Source: Serripes groenlandicus
Lineage: Eukaryota > Mollusca > Bivalvia > Cardiida > Cardiidae
Assembly: GCA_031761405.1 (NCBI GenBank)
Contig: JASEVX010000001.1
Location: 46,919,102-46,983,101 of the forward strand
Reading direction: 5' to 3'
DNA length: 64,000 bases
Shown: in pieces, positions 1-10,045 of the stretch
How the letters are laid out: every line of letters begins with the position of its first letter
Numbering within the stretch: the first letter of the stretch is position 1
Position numbers and translations under genes: made by a program
The notes under the pieces: model-generated
Databases searched by the model: none
What the model was told of the DNA's origin: nothing
What the model saw: only the letters and a program-made list of their open reading frames with translations

Positions 1-1690
1 GAAACAGAAGTGAACATAGCATTGTTATACTACCCTATTAACATGAAACAGGAGAAAACAAAGCATAACTAAACCAACTTGGTTCATCTAAACATGAAAC
101 GCGAGGCAACATAGCATTGTTATACCACCCTGGTACATCTTAACATAAAATTGGAGAAAGCATAGCATAGCTATACCAACTTGGTTCATCTAAACATGAA
201 ACACGAGAAAACATCGCATTGCTGTACCAACCTGGTACATCTAAACAGGAAATGGGAGATAACATATCAGTGTTGTACAATGCTGGTACATCTAAACAGG
301 AAATAGGAGTAAACATAGCATTGCTATATGACCTGGTACAACTGAACATGAAAGAGGAGAAAACATAGCATTGTTATACCAACCTAGTACATCTGAACAT
401 GAAATAAGAGAACTAATATCATTGTTATACCACCCTGTTATATCTTAACAGGAAATAGGAGAAAACATAGCATAGCTTTACCATCCTAGTACATCTTAAC
501 ATGAAATAGGAGAAAACATTGCATTGGTGGACAATGCTGGTACATTTTAACATGACACAAAAGAAAAAACAGAGCATTGTTATACTACCCTGGTACATCT
601 TAACATAAAACACGAGAAAACATAACATTGTTATACTACCCTGGTACAGCTTAACATCAAACACGAGAAAACATAGCATTGTTATACTACCCTGGTACAT
701 CTTAACAGGAAATAGGAGAAAACATATCTGTGTTATACCAACCTGGTATATCTTAACAGGAAATAGGAGAAAACAAAGCATAGTTTTACCAACTTGGTAC
801 ATCTAAACATGAAATAGGAGAAAACATAGCATAGGTTTACCAACTTGGTACATCTTAACATGAAACAGGAGAAATACGCATAGCTAAACCAACTCGGTTC
901 ATCTAAACATGAAACACGAGACGATATAGCATTGTTATACTACCCTGGTACATCTTAACACGAAACAGGAGAAAAAACAAAGCATAGCTAAACCAACTTG
1001 GTTCATCTAAACATGAAACACGAGACGACATAGCATTGTTATACCACCCTGGAACATCTCAACATGAAATAGGAGAAAACATAGCATAGCTATACCAACT
1101 GTGTACATCTAAACATGAAACACGAGAAAACATAGCATTGCTGTACCAACCTAGTACATCTAAACAGGAAATAAGAGATAGCATAGCAGTGTTGTACACT
1201 ACTGGTACATCTTAACAAGAAATAGAACTAAGAATTGTTGTACAATGCTGGTACATCTGAATATAAAATAAGAGGGGAAGGGCATTGCTATACCACCATT
1301 GAACATCTGAACATTAAATAGGAGAAAATAGCATCTCTATACCACCTGGCTGATTTGAACATGACCTCGGGGGATCATTGTTGTACAATCATAGTACATC
1401 TCAAAATGAATTAATTGCATTGTTTTACCATCCTAGTACATATGATCAGGAAATAAAAAGAAAAATAGCGTTTTTTTAATATCGTGGTACATCTGAATAC
1501 GAAAACAATGCATGACCATACCACCATTGTATACCTGAAAATGTAAAGGAGAAAACATAGCATTGCTATTCGACCTGGTACATCTAAACATGACATAGGA
1601 GAAAACTTAGCATTTGTTGTTCGACCTGGTACATCTTAACATGACATAGAAGAAAAAGATACCATTGTTGTACTATCCTGGTTTATCTGA
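1..1690. repeat. 51-bp tandem repeat array (about 33 copies), cut by window edge
   Basis: A recurring unit with a CTGGTACATCTTAACATGAAA phase mark, spaced 50-51 bp (for example AACAT/AACAG marks at 91, 142, 193, 244, 295, 345), runs from base 1 to about 1690. Typical internal words are GGAGAAAACATAGCATTG and TATACCACCCTGG. Copies degenerate towards the right end, where units lose the TGGTACATCT block. Open frames seen on the minus strand are produced by the repeat (51 is divisible by 3) and read a repeated CFL/MYQ pattern. I do not regard them as a protein. No relation to the other arrays in the window was seen. Confidence 0.93.
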
Positions 1691-1940
1691 AGATTAAATG
1701 GTCAAAAAAAGTTCAAAACACAAAGTATTAATAAATGTATGTACATACATTTTGGAATGTTATTCTAATCGCGATGACGTACTAAAGCATGTTGCAGTTC
1801 CCGAACATATTTACCGTTTCTATCTAATGTACCAATTATTTCTAGTTAATTATTGATCTGACATATTGTATAGGTATGTATTTATTTACTTTTGTGTAAG
1901 ACATATTCTTCCACTTTGTAAATGGCCATAGACAAATTGT

Positions 1941-2045
1941 GTTTAACGCCGTTTTCAGTTATATCACTGATTTTCCGGGGTCAGTTACCACTACTGGTTC
2001 ATTTATTCACGGATTAGTGATTCAGTCGAAATGATAAACCCCATA
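1941..2045 (-). mobile_element. Degenerate SINE 3' tail, reverse orientation
   Basis: GTTTAACGCCGTTTTCAGTTATATCAC at 1941 onward is the reverse complement of the SINE tail seen at 28,558-28,815 and 59,684-59,972. It is followed by a decayed ACTACTGGTTCATTTAT block that matches the CCAGTAGTACTGG region of those SINEs. No tRNA-like head is left. Between 1691 and 2203 the remaining DNA is AT-rich with no gene visible. Confidence 0.6.
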
Positions 2046-2203
2046 ATCCAACCAGCCAAGGCCATTAATCAGCATTTTAAAAGTCTGTATAAAAAGCTCA
2101 TACACTATTAGAAAGCTATAGTTATGATAACTTACTTGGTATATCTAAAGTTTATTGAAGCATGCTTTCTTATTTGCTTGTAAAGAATGTATGCCCCGCT
2201 TAT

Positions 2204-2431
2204 TTTACCCTTTCACAACTACAACAATTCTGCAGCAGACGACTTTGAAAACATCTAAGCAGATAATGGAAAATATACATAAATAACGGTTTAATCATTA
2301 AATAGAGCTGTAAACATTGTGGTAAAAGTAAAAATAAATTATTAACATTAATTTCTTTTTCTGCCACACAGTTTTCAAACGCCGTCTTCTGTAGATGTGT
2401 AAAATTGAGTTTGCAAGCAGGAAAGGCTTAA
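2204..2431. mobile_element. MITE-A copy (piggyBac-like, TTAA)
   Basis: Begins with a variant of the ACCCTTTC terminus, followed by TTCTGCAGCAGACGACTTTG. It ends with a decayed CGCCGTCTTCTGTAGATGTG and GGAAAGGCTTAA. The right TTAA is shared with the adjoining MITE-B. The TTAA target and CCC-starting termini are the hallmarks of non-autonomous piggyBac-type elements; that assignment is inference from the ends only. Confidence 0.75.
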
Positions 2432-2644
2432 CTCTTTCAGCGCCAAAGGCAAATATTGAGCTTCTTGCAAACAATACAGATTCAGGTGAGTCAGCTCGTA
2501 ACGAGCTGTCACACCTGAAATCTGCATTGTTTGGCTGCGAGTTATAACAATATTCCAAAAATCCTATTACATGAAAAAAGAGTCGTCCGAGTTTTGAACA
2601 TGGAACACAGTCTACTTAAAACAATTCGGCGCCGAAAGGCTGAA
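2428..2644 (-). mobile_element. MITE-B copy (TTAA, AGCTCGTTACGAGCT palindrome)
   Basis: Left end TTAACTCTTTCAGCGCC and right end GGCGCCGAAAGGCTGAA are inverted copies. The centre carries CAGGTGAGTCAGCTCGTAAC followed by GAGCTGTCACACCTG, a near-perfect hairpin. The same sequence occurs in opposite orientation at 58,749-59,032. It abuts MITE-A, sharing the TTAA, so one family probably inserted in the other's target site. Short reading frames across it are not coding. Confidence 0.8.
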
Positions 2645-3205
2645 TAAAATATAATCCCAAACCCTTGATACCTTATTTAATATGGGTGTCTAAGATGTGT
2701 CCGTAAAAATATCTGATAGAGGTTAATTTGCGTGAAACTCAATACAAATGTACGCCTTGTCCTGCTGAATCTAGGTCACATCTTAATTCAAAACTATACA
2801 GATAAAGAAGTTCGTAATTCACATGAAATCAACACCGTTTTTCATCGCTTTGAAACCAGCGAATATCCGGATCGACTTGCGCCTCCGAGCAGTCTGATCA
2901 GTATCTCGCAAGTATGCCATCTAGTCGCGCAGTCGTCCAAACGGCGTGCAGAGTACAAACATTTATAAACAAAGGACTATTATGTATATGATCCGCGTAT
3001 AGCAACTGGGGGTCTTTTTAAATGCAACTGGGTACCACGAAGTTTCACGCCCATTTGCTCGACCTTTAAATAATGCCTTCATGGAGAGCGAACAATGACC
3101 CAAATCGCTGGACGCAGATCACGTGTATGTTATTTGGTTGAAAATGTCAGGTCGAGTTTCATCTGTCACGTGAAGTTTTATAGAGTAGCCTCTATCTGCC
3201 TCTTC
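2645..3205. other. No gene seen; single-copy AT-rich DNA
   Basis: A 78-codon frame on the plus strand at 2732-2968 is the only open frame of note. It shows no recognisable domain, no repeat in this window and no splice signals that I would trust, so I leave it uncalled. Confidence 0.6.
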
Positions 3206-3407
3206 TTAACTCTTGTCCACATACAGGCGCTTTCTGACGCCTCTGCAGCAGACGACTTTTGAAAACGAGCAGTTTCTCCTTTTGCCACAATGTTTTCAAC
3301 TTTTTCAGTAATTATACCTTCATTTAAAGAGATTTTCTGTGTTTGTGTCTACATGTAGATGTTTTCAAAGTCGTCTGCTGCAGATTTGTTGTATGTGGGA
3401 AAGGGTA
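3206..3407. mobile_element. MITE-A copy, nearly complete
   Basis: Starts TTAACTCTTGTCCACATACA, then GGCGCTTTCTGACGCCTCTG and GCAGCAGACGACTTT. It ends AAAGTCGTCTGCTGCAGATT followed by GTATGTGGGAAAGGG. The internal hairpin has lost most of its left arm: only GAGCAGTTTCTCCTTTTGCC of the right arm remains. Confidence 0.88.
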
Positions 3408-4146
3408 GATGCATCGCCGTCCACATATATATGCACCTTCTGGCAAAAACCTGCAGGAAGTGTAGCCTCACAAGATGTATGTCAATTCACCCTAAAATGA
3501 TCTAAAAAGGGAGTGTCATTAAGACCCTGAATCGCTAGAAGAAAATGGGCAGTGAAGGAGAGACTTTACATATGAACAGGCTCACTTAAACTAATTGAAG
3601 GGAGAAGGTTGCATGTTAGATGCATTTAGATGTATTCATCAGATTGGATGTTTAATACATTTCAAGTTTTTTAACAGCTGGTTTTTGTAAAAGTTATCAC
3701 TTTGATTTTTTGTAAAAGTTATCACTTTGAAAATCACACTTTACTATATGTTGATGGATGCAATTTCGAACGGTTTTTAATCAATATCTATTTCATCTTA
3801 TATCCGTTTGTTTATAACTGAAGTAGTTTACGTCTGCATTAGATGGGGGAAATCGTCGGGAAAGTCATTGAAAAAAAGGTCCAAAAACTGAACAAAATGC
3901 TTATAATCATTTTAACCATGGTTAAAAATAGGAATTGTTTGCTTTGATCATATCTGCCTTTCTCATTTTGTGTTACGACTTCGCCTGCGGATTGTTTAAG
4001 TCAAAAGTAAGTTCCCCCATGAAAAGGTTAGACTACTTAAGATATCCAACAAACATTCTTTGTTTATATTTCTAATTACATTCTGTAACTGTTTATTCTT
4101 TAAAATATTTAGATTGAAAGCGACCGCATGTATCCATACCTTCATC
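3408..4146. other. No gene seen; AT-rich spacer
   Basis: Unique-looking DNA. The only internal structure noticed is a short direct duplication of GTAAAAGTTATCACTTTGA at about 3688 and 3713, with a few bases between. Confidence 0.6.
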
Positions 4147-4370
4147 TTAATCCTTTCCATCATATGTAGCAAACTTGAAGCAGACGACTTTCAAATGATC
4201 TAGGCTAAACGTCGAAAATATCGGTAAATGAATGGGTAATAACTGAAAAACAATGTGGCAAAATGAGAAGATTTTGCTCGTTTTGAGTAATTTCTTCGTT
4301 TGTCACAGTTTATTCTAAAGTCGTCTGCAGCAGAGGCGTCAGAAAGCGTCTGTATCGGGGAAAGGGTTAA
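4147..4370. mobile_element. MITE-A copy, complete, reverse relative to 3206
   Basis: Both TTAA ends are present (4147 and 4367). The right end reads GTCGTCTGCAGCAGAGGCGT, then CAGAAAGCGTCTGTATCGGG and GAAAGGGTTAA, the inverse of the left end of the 3206 copy. The central hairpin is kept: a GGCAAAATGAGAAGATTTTG arm against TTTCTTCGTTTGTCACAGTT. Confidence 0.88.
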
Positions 4371-4439
4371 CGTAAGTTTTAAAAGAAATACACCTGATTG
4401 TTCGTTTACATTTTAAGTATAACGTTTATACAGGTGAAG

Positions 4440-4862
4440 AAGATTTTTTAAGTTTTCACTATAGCCATATAAGGCAAAATAGCCCCGACCCCATGGCGGC
4501 CATGTTTTTCGACCAATCAACATGGCTTGAAGGAATCTGATAGAGGGTCATCCAAGGAACATTTCTACAAAATTATTTGAATATCTGCCAACCAGTTTTG
4601 GAGAAGAAGATTTTTAAATTCTTTTTCATTTCGTTGCCATGGAAACAAGAATTATGCATGGATCCCAAAAATTTGAAGGAATTCTGGTGAGGTCAATGTG
4701 GGGATGCTTCCTGTGAAGTTTCATCCCAATTGACCCACTGGTTACTGAGGAGAAAAAGTTGACGGACGACGGACGACGGACGATGGACGACGGACGACGG
4801 ACGACGGACAAAAGGCCATCACAGTAACTCACCTTGAGCACTTCGTGCACAGGTGAGCTAAA
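4440..4862 (+). mobile_element. Helitron-like non-autonomous element with 3' hairpin
   Basis: The right end reads CTCACCTTGAGCACTTCGTG then CACAGGTGAG and CTAAAAA: a stem (CTCACCT/AGGTGAG, inner GCAC/GTGC) followed at once by CTAA. That is the 3' signature expected of Helitrons. It is preceded by a 7-bp minisatellite and a block with ATGGCGGCCATG and GTTGCCATGGAAAC that I associate with widespread mollusc repeats. The left limit near 4440 is a guess. Other hairpin/CTAA-type ends occur inverted at 22,926-22,953 and 31,733-31,768. No Rep/helicase coding is present. Confidence 0.55.
4761..4809. repeat. 7-bp microsatellite (GACGGAC)7
   Basis: Seven exact-length GACGGAC units with one substitution (GATGGAC in the fourth). 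It sits about 25 bp upstream of the Helitron-like 3' hairpin. Confidence 0.95.
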
Positions 4863-5290
4863 AACAAATGGTTTATTTTTGTTTCCAAATTACCGTTCAA
4901 AATCCGATGATTTCAGTACTGTCAGTACTTGATTTAGTTATATTATTATAACGCACTCACGTTCATAAAGCCGTATCGGTGGTTCAGCGGTTAGGGCGTC
5001 CGCTCCGGTGGCGAGAGACCAAGCTTCGATCCCCGGTCGGGTAATATCATCCTCGGTACCCAGGCTATTCATAAAATATATCATATATTTTATGAATAGC
5101 CTGGGTACCGAGGATGGGTAATATAAGATACTTTGAAATTTCCACTTTTGTCGCCAATGGTTGCGGGGATAGCATGACCACTTAATGTGCTGGTGTCAGG
5201 ATAAGCTTACCGGCAGTAGGCCTACTGGTTGCAGTGTGATATGACTGAATTGTTAAAAACGGCGTACTACACACTACAGACAAAAAAAAA
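4862..5290 (+). mobile_element. tRNA-derived SINE with upstream conserved block, interrupted by a palindrome
   Basis: The tRNA-like head at about 4972-5045 has an A-box-like TGGTTCAGCGGTTAGGG and a B-box-like GCTTCGATCCC. The tail near 5270 carries GTTAAAAACGGCGTACTAC. About 110 bp upstream of the head (GGTTTATTTTTG, TTTCAGTACTGTCAGTACTTG) is also shared with 8829-8933, so the duplicated unit is longer than the SINE. A 68-bp palindrome interrupts the body just after the head. Confidence 0.78.
5048..5116. mobile_element. Tiny foldback insertion, near-perfect palindrome with 9-bp flanking repeats
   Basis: Bases 5048-5081 and 5083-5116 are perfect reverse complements (34-base arms, one-base centre). 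GGGTAATAT occurs directly before (5039-5047) and after (5116-5124), overlapping the last arm base by one. The homologous SINE at 8933 lacks the insertion and has one GGGTAATA, so this is a clean filled/empty-site pair. The 9-bp target duplication and foldback form suggest a Mutator-type MITE. A template-switch or assembly hairpin is the alternative. Confidence 0.75.
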
Positions 5291-6557
5291 CCTGTTTCTT
5301 GACCACTCGTGAATGAAGACACACCAACGTGTCACAAGAATGTACGATCCACAAGCAACAAATTAAAACCCCGGGAAAAAGAATTCAGAGGGAAATTTGA
5401 TGTGGCGTTGTTCCAGGAAAACCAACATAAGCATTATTAATATTCATGTGGTAAAACCGCGGATGCGCTGGTAGACCTGGATCTGAATTTTACGGTTGAT
5501 TTTCGAACAGCGTCACTCAATTTTAGTTATTCCTTCATTGTGTACAGCTAAGTTCAAGATCACACATTATGTTGGAAATTTATGTTACTGTCTGACATGT
5601 CAAAGGTCGAATTTACTTTGGACTTAAAGAACAAGAGTTGACCTTTAACATGTTACGGTCAGACATTTACCTTAAGTTGATGCATTTATAAGTAGGCCTA
5701 CAGATAAAGACCATTTTGCCCACATTTAAATATGCAATATGCTCCAAATATACATGTGTTCGATACACATGTATGTAAGCTTCTGCAACTACTATCTTAC
5801 CGGTCGCATAGGGCTTGTCAAGATAAGTGTGGATGCGACTCTAATAGTATTGTAAAAAATAGTGGATCACGTACAAGTTCATAAATTATTCGTTCCACTG
5901 CATTCGAAATATGTAGACTCGATGCATTCATGAATTGTTCTTATATCATAGATATTTTATGTTGACCAACCTACGAGCATTCACGAAAGTACCCTGTCAA
6001 TCTATTTTCGAGGACAGTGAACCGATTGATGTATTCGCTTGTCCGCGGTCATTCAAATACCATGGGCTGGTTTACCGCGTACACCGCTTAACTATCAAGT
6101 CAATATTCGTCTATATCGCGGCCTTAATGCAAAATAGTTGAAGTTACATCTTAAATCAAACGGGGGAATGTCTTGATTAAAAGCTAATACTAAAGAAAGT
6201 GAATATTAATGTGAAGTACTGTTGCATGTATTTTAGGCTGACGAGTAAGTTCATTGAATGAAGTATAAAACAATTTCGAAAACATTTCTTGTTATTGTAT
6301 TTTTAACTTTAGATTCGTTTATGTTGGGTTGTATCCGGTCGCCATTTGGTTTCACGTGAAATACTGCTACCTTTATTCTTGTAATAGACTCAATATTTTC
6401 TTCGATTTAGATGGCAAGGATCCAAGTCTATTTATAGCCCATTTTGTTTCAACTTTAACACTTCCGCACATACAATCAATTTACATGTACTTGATGTATG
6501 TATGTCAAGGCTAAACAATAACCGTTATGCTTGATTGAAAACCTTTAAGTCATCCGG
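5291..6557. other. No gene seen; includes an imperfect inverted repeat
   Basis: Plus-strand frames at 5935-6141 (68 codons) and 6329-6514 (61 codons) have no recognisable motif and are probably chance. An imperfect inverted repeat of about 20 bp (TGTCTGACATGTCAAAGGTC near 5586 against GACCTTTAACATGTTACGG near 5640) is the only structure noticed. Confidence 0.55.
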
Positions 6558-6783
6558 CGAGAAAACCAACATTATTGACTGACTCTGCGTAAAGCATCGA
6601 CCCGGATCAGCCTAAGCATGCCTGTCATGCTAACACGGACAGACATTACTGTTCGCCTCCTGTGGTTATCACTACTCTATACCTCTATCCAATTGAGACG
6701 GAATGTGTCGGCCCGGATTTACCTAAGCGGACAGCGTACGATACATTACGCAGAGACCATAATGTTGGTTTTCTCGTGGAACG
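6558..6783. mobile_element. MITE-C copy
   Basis: Starts GAGAAAACCAACATTATTGA, then CTGCGTAAAGCATCGACCCG. It ends CATTACGCAGAGACCATAAT followed by GTTGGTTTTCTCG. The whole element is a loose palindrome: the GATCAGCCTAAGC block is mirrored by GGATTTACCTAAGCGGAC. Its right half begins the duplicated segment shared with 26,172. Confidence 0.8.
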
Positions 6784-7174
6784 GCTCATTTGTGAATTTA
6801 AAAATCATGAAAAAAGAAAGACAAAAAAAACCACACACAAAGAAATAAAGGCAATTACTTTACCATATAACAAGCCTCGTTTTTTTTCTGTTTCCAAGAA
6901 TGATTGGAAAAAAAAATTCACTAGACCCATTTCGAAGATATCTCTGTAAACCTGCATGCATGTATACCTATACTAACTCATAAAGCTGTATTTTGAATTC
7001 GATGAAAATGCACGTACGAAATAATGCATTTGAAATTTTCTTTGTACAGAGGTCAATATTGTTATGTAATAATAATAGGCATACGAACATTCTGTCAAAG
7101 AAATCGAGGAAATATTATATTTGTTAAAAAACATATTACTTTTAATATTTAATGAGATAAAATAAAGTGTTTAC

Positions 7175-7337
7175 CTTCAAGCGACTTTGGTTCTGCGTCC
7201 GCTACTTTAGTTTTATGCTGAAGATTAAACCTATTATTAGTTACGTACACATAATCCAAAAGTACCTTGTCCTCTGGGTAGGGAATATCGAGCCCCTGAG
7301 TGGACAGGTTGGGCACACGAAGGGGGGTTAAGTTCAT
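7175..7337 (-). CDS. First coding exon of a glutamine-synthetase-like gene (copy 1)
   Basis: Reading the minus strand from ATG at 7337, 54 codons plus one base end at 7175, followed by GTAAACAC, a good splice donor, giving a phase-1 intron. The peptide contains DKVLLDYVYV, then NLQHKTKVADAEPKSLE. This lines up without gaps with the N-terminal beta-Grasp stretch of animal glutamine synthetase (EKVQAMYIWI... then LRCKTRTLDSEPKCVE), notably the K-T, D-x-E-P-K and final E. That enzyme makes glutamine from glutamate, ammonia and ATP. The next exon (WNFDGSST region) was not found downstream on this strand, so the gene continues through a long intron or the exon is an orphan. The start is inferred: an in-frame ATG, with no acceptor I trust just upstream. 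The exon is far better conserved between the two copies than its flanks. The alternative is a divergent lengsin-type paralogue. Confidence 0.6.
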
Positions 7338-7526
7338 GATGTAAGTTTACTCCTGCACGCCTTCTATATCCAAGCCGGTGTGATACGAGTCACTACACCA
7401 TTCACCTATATACACATATACTAATATAAAATCCGGTACGCTTGTAATATTATATATTTTACCTTTGCTTTGTTTAATTGTATTCAACCTTTTTGAACTA
7501 ATGACCTTTTGCCCTTGCATACTTGG

Positions 7527-7748
7527 CCTCCGCGTAAAGTATCCACCCGGATCAACCTAAAAGCATGCTGCGCAGGTTAACCTGGACAGACACTTTTCGT
7601 CTCCTGTGAATTTTCTGTTTCGGGAGTCAATACTCTATACCTCTATGCCCCTGAGACGGAATGTGTCGGACCGGATTAGCCTGCGCGGACGCTGATCGCA
7701 GTCGATACATTACGCAAAGGCCACATTGTTGGTTATCTCGCGGGGCGA
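7527..7748. mobile_element. MITE-C copy inserted in the duplicated segment
   Basis: Contains CCGCGTAAAGTATCCACCCG, GTCTCCTGTGAATTTTCTG, CTCTATACCTCTATGCCCCT and TACGCAAAGGCCACATTG, then GTTGGTTATCTCGCGGGGCG. The corresponding position in copy 2 (about 27,155) lacks it, so it inserted after the duplication or was lost from copy 2. Confidence 0.82.
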
Positions 7749-8069
7749 CTCAACTGTTTTTGTTTGATTGGTGATTTTACGGCTATTTTAACAGTTTCGA
7801 GTCATATCACATGCCATAGGTATGTTGCCAATCCATGTGTGTTTTTTATCCTGCCAGTGAATCATAAGACGTAAAGTATTGAAGCATTTCTCAACATAAA
7901 GGAGATGATAGGGCAGCAGTGATACTATTTTTAAGTGTGATTTGACCGAGACTACCCTAAGCTCACAGTCCCGAGTCGAACGCTGCACACTCTTCACGTT
8001 GGAGTCATTGTTAATGTTGAAAGGTACCACTACATTCTAGAACGCGTTATATATCTTATACAAGGCAAC

Positions 8070-8222
8070 TCAACTCTTTCCCACAAGCAGACACATTTGA
8101 CGCATCTGTAGCAGACGACTTTAAAGTTATTATGACAAAAGGAGAAATTGCTTACGGTAAGTAATTTCTTATTTTGCCAAAATGTTTTATCGCTATTCAT
8201 TGATTATATTTCTATTTATAGT
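8070..8222. mobile_element. MITE-A fragment (left part)
   Basis: CAACTCTTTCCCACAAGCAG, then TCTGTAGCAGACGACTTTAA and GACAAAAGGAGAAATTGCTT. A trace of the middle (TTGATTATATTTCTATTTAT) follows before similarity ends. Copy 2 of the segment keeps the same MITE-A only to 27,622. Confidence 0.75.
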
Positions 8223-8828
8223 GAGTATATATCCATATAATTGCCTTAATGCAATTTATGGTATGCTTTGTGCATTGTGTTCTATGGTTTAGGTAACAAT
8301 TCCATCAATTAAATTCCTTTTTTTGTTTTCATGTATATCAACCAGTTTGTCCTAACTCTCAATTGTCACACTTTCTAAGCGTTTTATAGATAGAACACCT
8401 TATACAATTGAATTATTATGTCTTTGGTACATTTTTGTATATTTTGCACAATCAAAGATGCATTATAACACATTATTATTTCTATTTAAATAAGGAGTGC
8501 TAATAGAATGCTTGCAACGGAATCATGAAATTAAGAAAACATGAACACGTGAAAGAAAAAAATGTTCTTGGATTTAAATTTGAATACAGCTTTCCTTTTG
8601 TTTTTGCATAGACTTTCACATGCTTATGCTTTCTTGAAATCGGCAGCATTCTACCGAGGGGTATATAAAACCGGTAAGAGACTGGGCTCCCTCTTGTGGA
8701 GCATACTCGATACTTCATTTCTATGTATCGACATCGATGTCTTTTTTTCCATCTGCCACAGTGTATTAGGCATTTATCAATAGCGATGACGCACGCGCAC
8801 GGTTCGCCTCATTTCGCCTCATTTTTTT
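8223..8828. other. No gene seen
   Basis: AT-rich unique DNA. Overlapping 70-73-codon frames on both strands at 8500-8783 have no family resemblance and read through each other, so I treat them as chance. Confidence 0.6.
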
Positions 8829-9183
8829 TAAAAAACAGATGGTTTATTTTTGTTCCCAACCTATCCTTCAAAATCCGATGGTTTCAGTACTGTCAGTACT
8901 TGATTTAGTATTATAACTCACTCACGTTCATAAAGCCGAATCGGTGGTTCAGCGGTTAGAGCGTCCGCTCCGGTGGCGAGAGACCAGGCTTCGATCCCCG
9001 GTCGGGTAATACAAAATACTTTGAAATTTCCACCTTTGTCGCCCAGAGTTGCGGCTAGCATGACAACTTAATGTGCTGGTGTCAGGATAAGCTTACCGGC
9101 AGTACTGGTATTTTAACCGGGAATGCGGTGATATGACTGAAATGTTAAAAGCGGCGTACCACACACTACAGACAAAAAGAAAA
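8829..9183 (+). mobile_element. tRNA-derived SINE with upstream block, uninterrupted copy
   Basis: Same composition as 4862-5290: conserved upstream block (TCAGTACTGTCAGTACTTGA), tRNA-like head at 8933-9008 (GGTTCAGCGGTTAGAGC, GCTTCGATCCC), body with TGGTGTCAGGATAAGCTTAC, and a tail with GTTAAAAGCGGCGTACC. It lacks the 68-bp palindrome and so serves as the empty site for it. Confidence 0.82.
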
Positions 9184-10045
9184 CAATCATAGACCATAAC
9201 AAGATAAATTTTGAAGCATGACTTAAAGGAAGCAGGTTGCAGTTCAGTACATTTAAATAACTTGTGCAAACAGACAGGACGTAAATATTTCGAACAATAA
9301 GGCCAAATGTCCCTATTTTAAAACAAGAAGGCCAATGTGTACCTATATTGCTCACCAGGCTACCATAGCCTATATAAAAATGGTTACCAAGAGCAGAAAG
9401 AGTCAATATTGACGTACGTTTTATACGCTACGTTCTATGTGATATTCAGCATGTGAAGTTTAGTCTTGAAATGACAAGTTTAGTCCTTAAACCATTTGGT
9501 TTACAGTTTGCTTAACATTCACTGCAACTATTAAGTGTTGTACAAGCTGAAAATCTTAAGGTTCTTTTACCAATAAATTGCTTTAAATCCTCTAACTAGA
9601 TCAATTAGATAAAAAAAAAAAACATAGGTGCTTAAATATTAACATATATTAAGGTTTATTGCCTTTAATTATAAGTTAAGTGTGACACAAGCTTTGGAAG
9701 TAGAAGGGGAAGTCTATTCTCCTTCCAGTTTAGCAGACGTATGATAAGTATATAAACAAAAAAAACGAAGTAATTAAAAACGAATAAAGATATTTATGAT
9801 CAAGATTGGGGCATTATGAAAGTTCACATGTATAGTCAAAATATAGCAAGAAGTATTAAGTCTGTTTTATTTGTTTGTAATGTCACTTTAATCGTTTTGA
9901 GGACGTGCCAGTAGAAAACTAAAAAATAAACAAAAGAAAATGGTCAAGTCAGTACCCCAAGAGCAAAGAGCGAAAACCAGTTGGTACGAATGGTTCATCT
10001 CGGACATAACATGAAAAACTGGGTACGAATCGAATGAATTTTGGA
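9184..10045. other. No gene seen; left flank of the 58-bp satellite
   Basis: AT-rich DNA. A 97-codon minus-strand frame (9113-9406) overlaps the end of the SINE and shows no domain. No obvious transposon end marks the transition into the satellite at 10,046. Confidence 0.6.

Larger units (their letters stand above)
6680..8190. repeat. Segmental duplication, copy 1 (direct, 19.6 kb from copy 2)
   Basis: Collinear with 26,172-27,622 in the same orientation, with the coding exon offset by 19,605 bp. It runs from the right half of a MITE-C into a truncated MITE-A. Flanking non-coding DNA differs at many sites between the copies, while the exon differs at only two bases that I can see. Copy 1 carries an extra MITE-C (7527-7748) absent from copy 2, and copy 2 carries about 100 bp (about 26,330-26,435) absent here. 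Confidence 0.9.

Noticed and set aside
2732..2968. 78-codon plus-strand frame
   Set aside because: Balanced composition, but no domain, no conserved second copy and no splice context. Left unannotated.
9113..9406. 97-codon minus-strand frame
   Set aside because: Starts outside but ends within a SINE tail, with no motif and no second copy at the homologous 5,290 locus.
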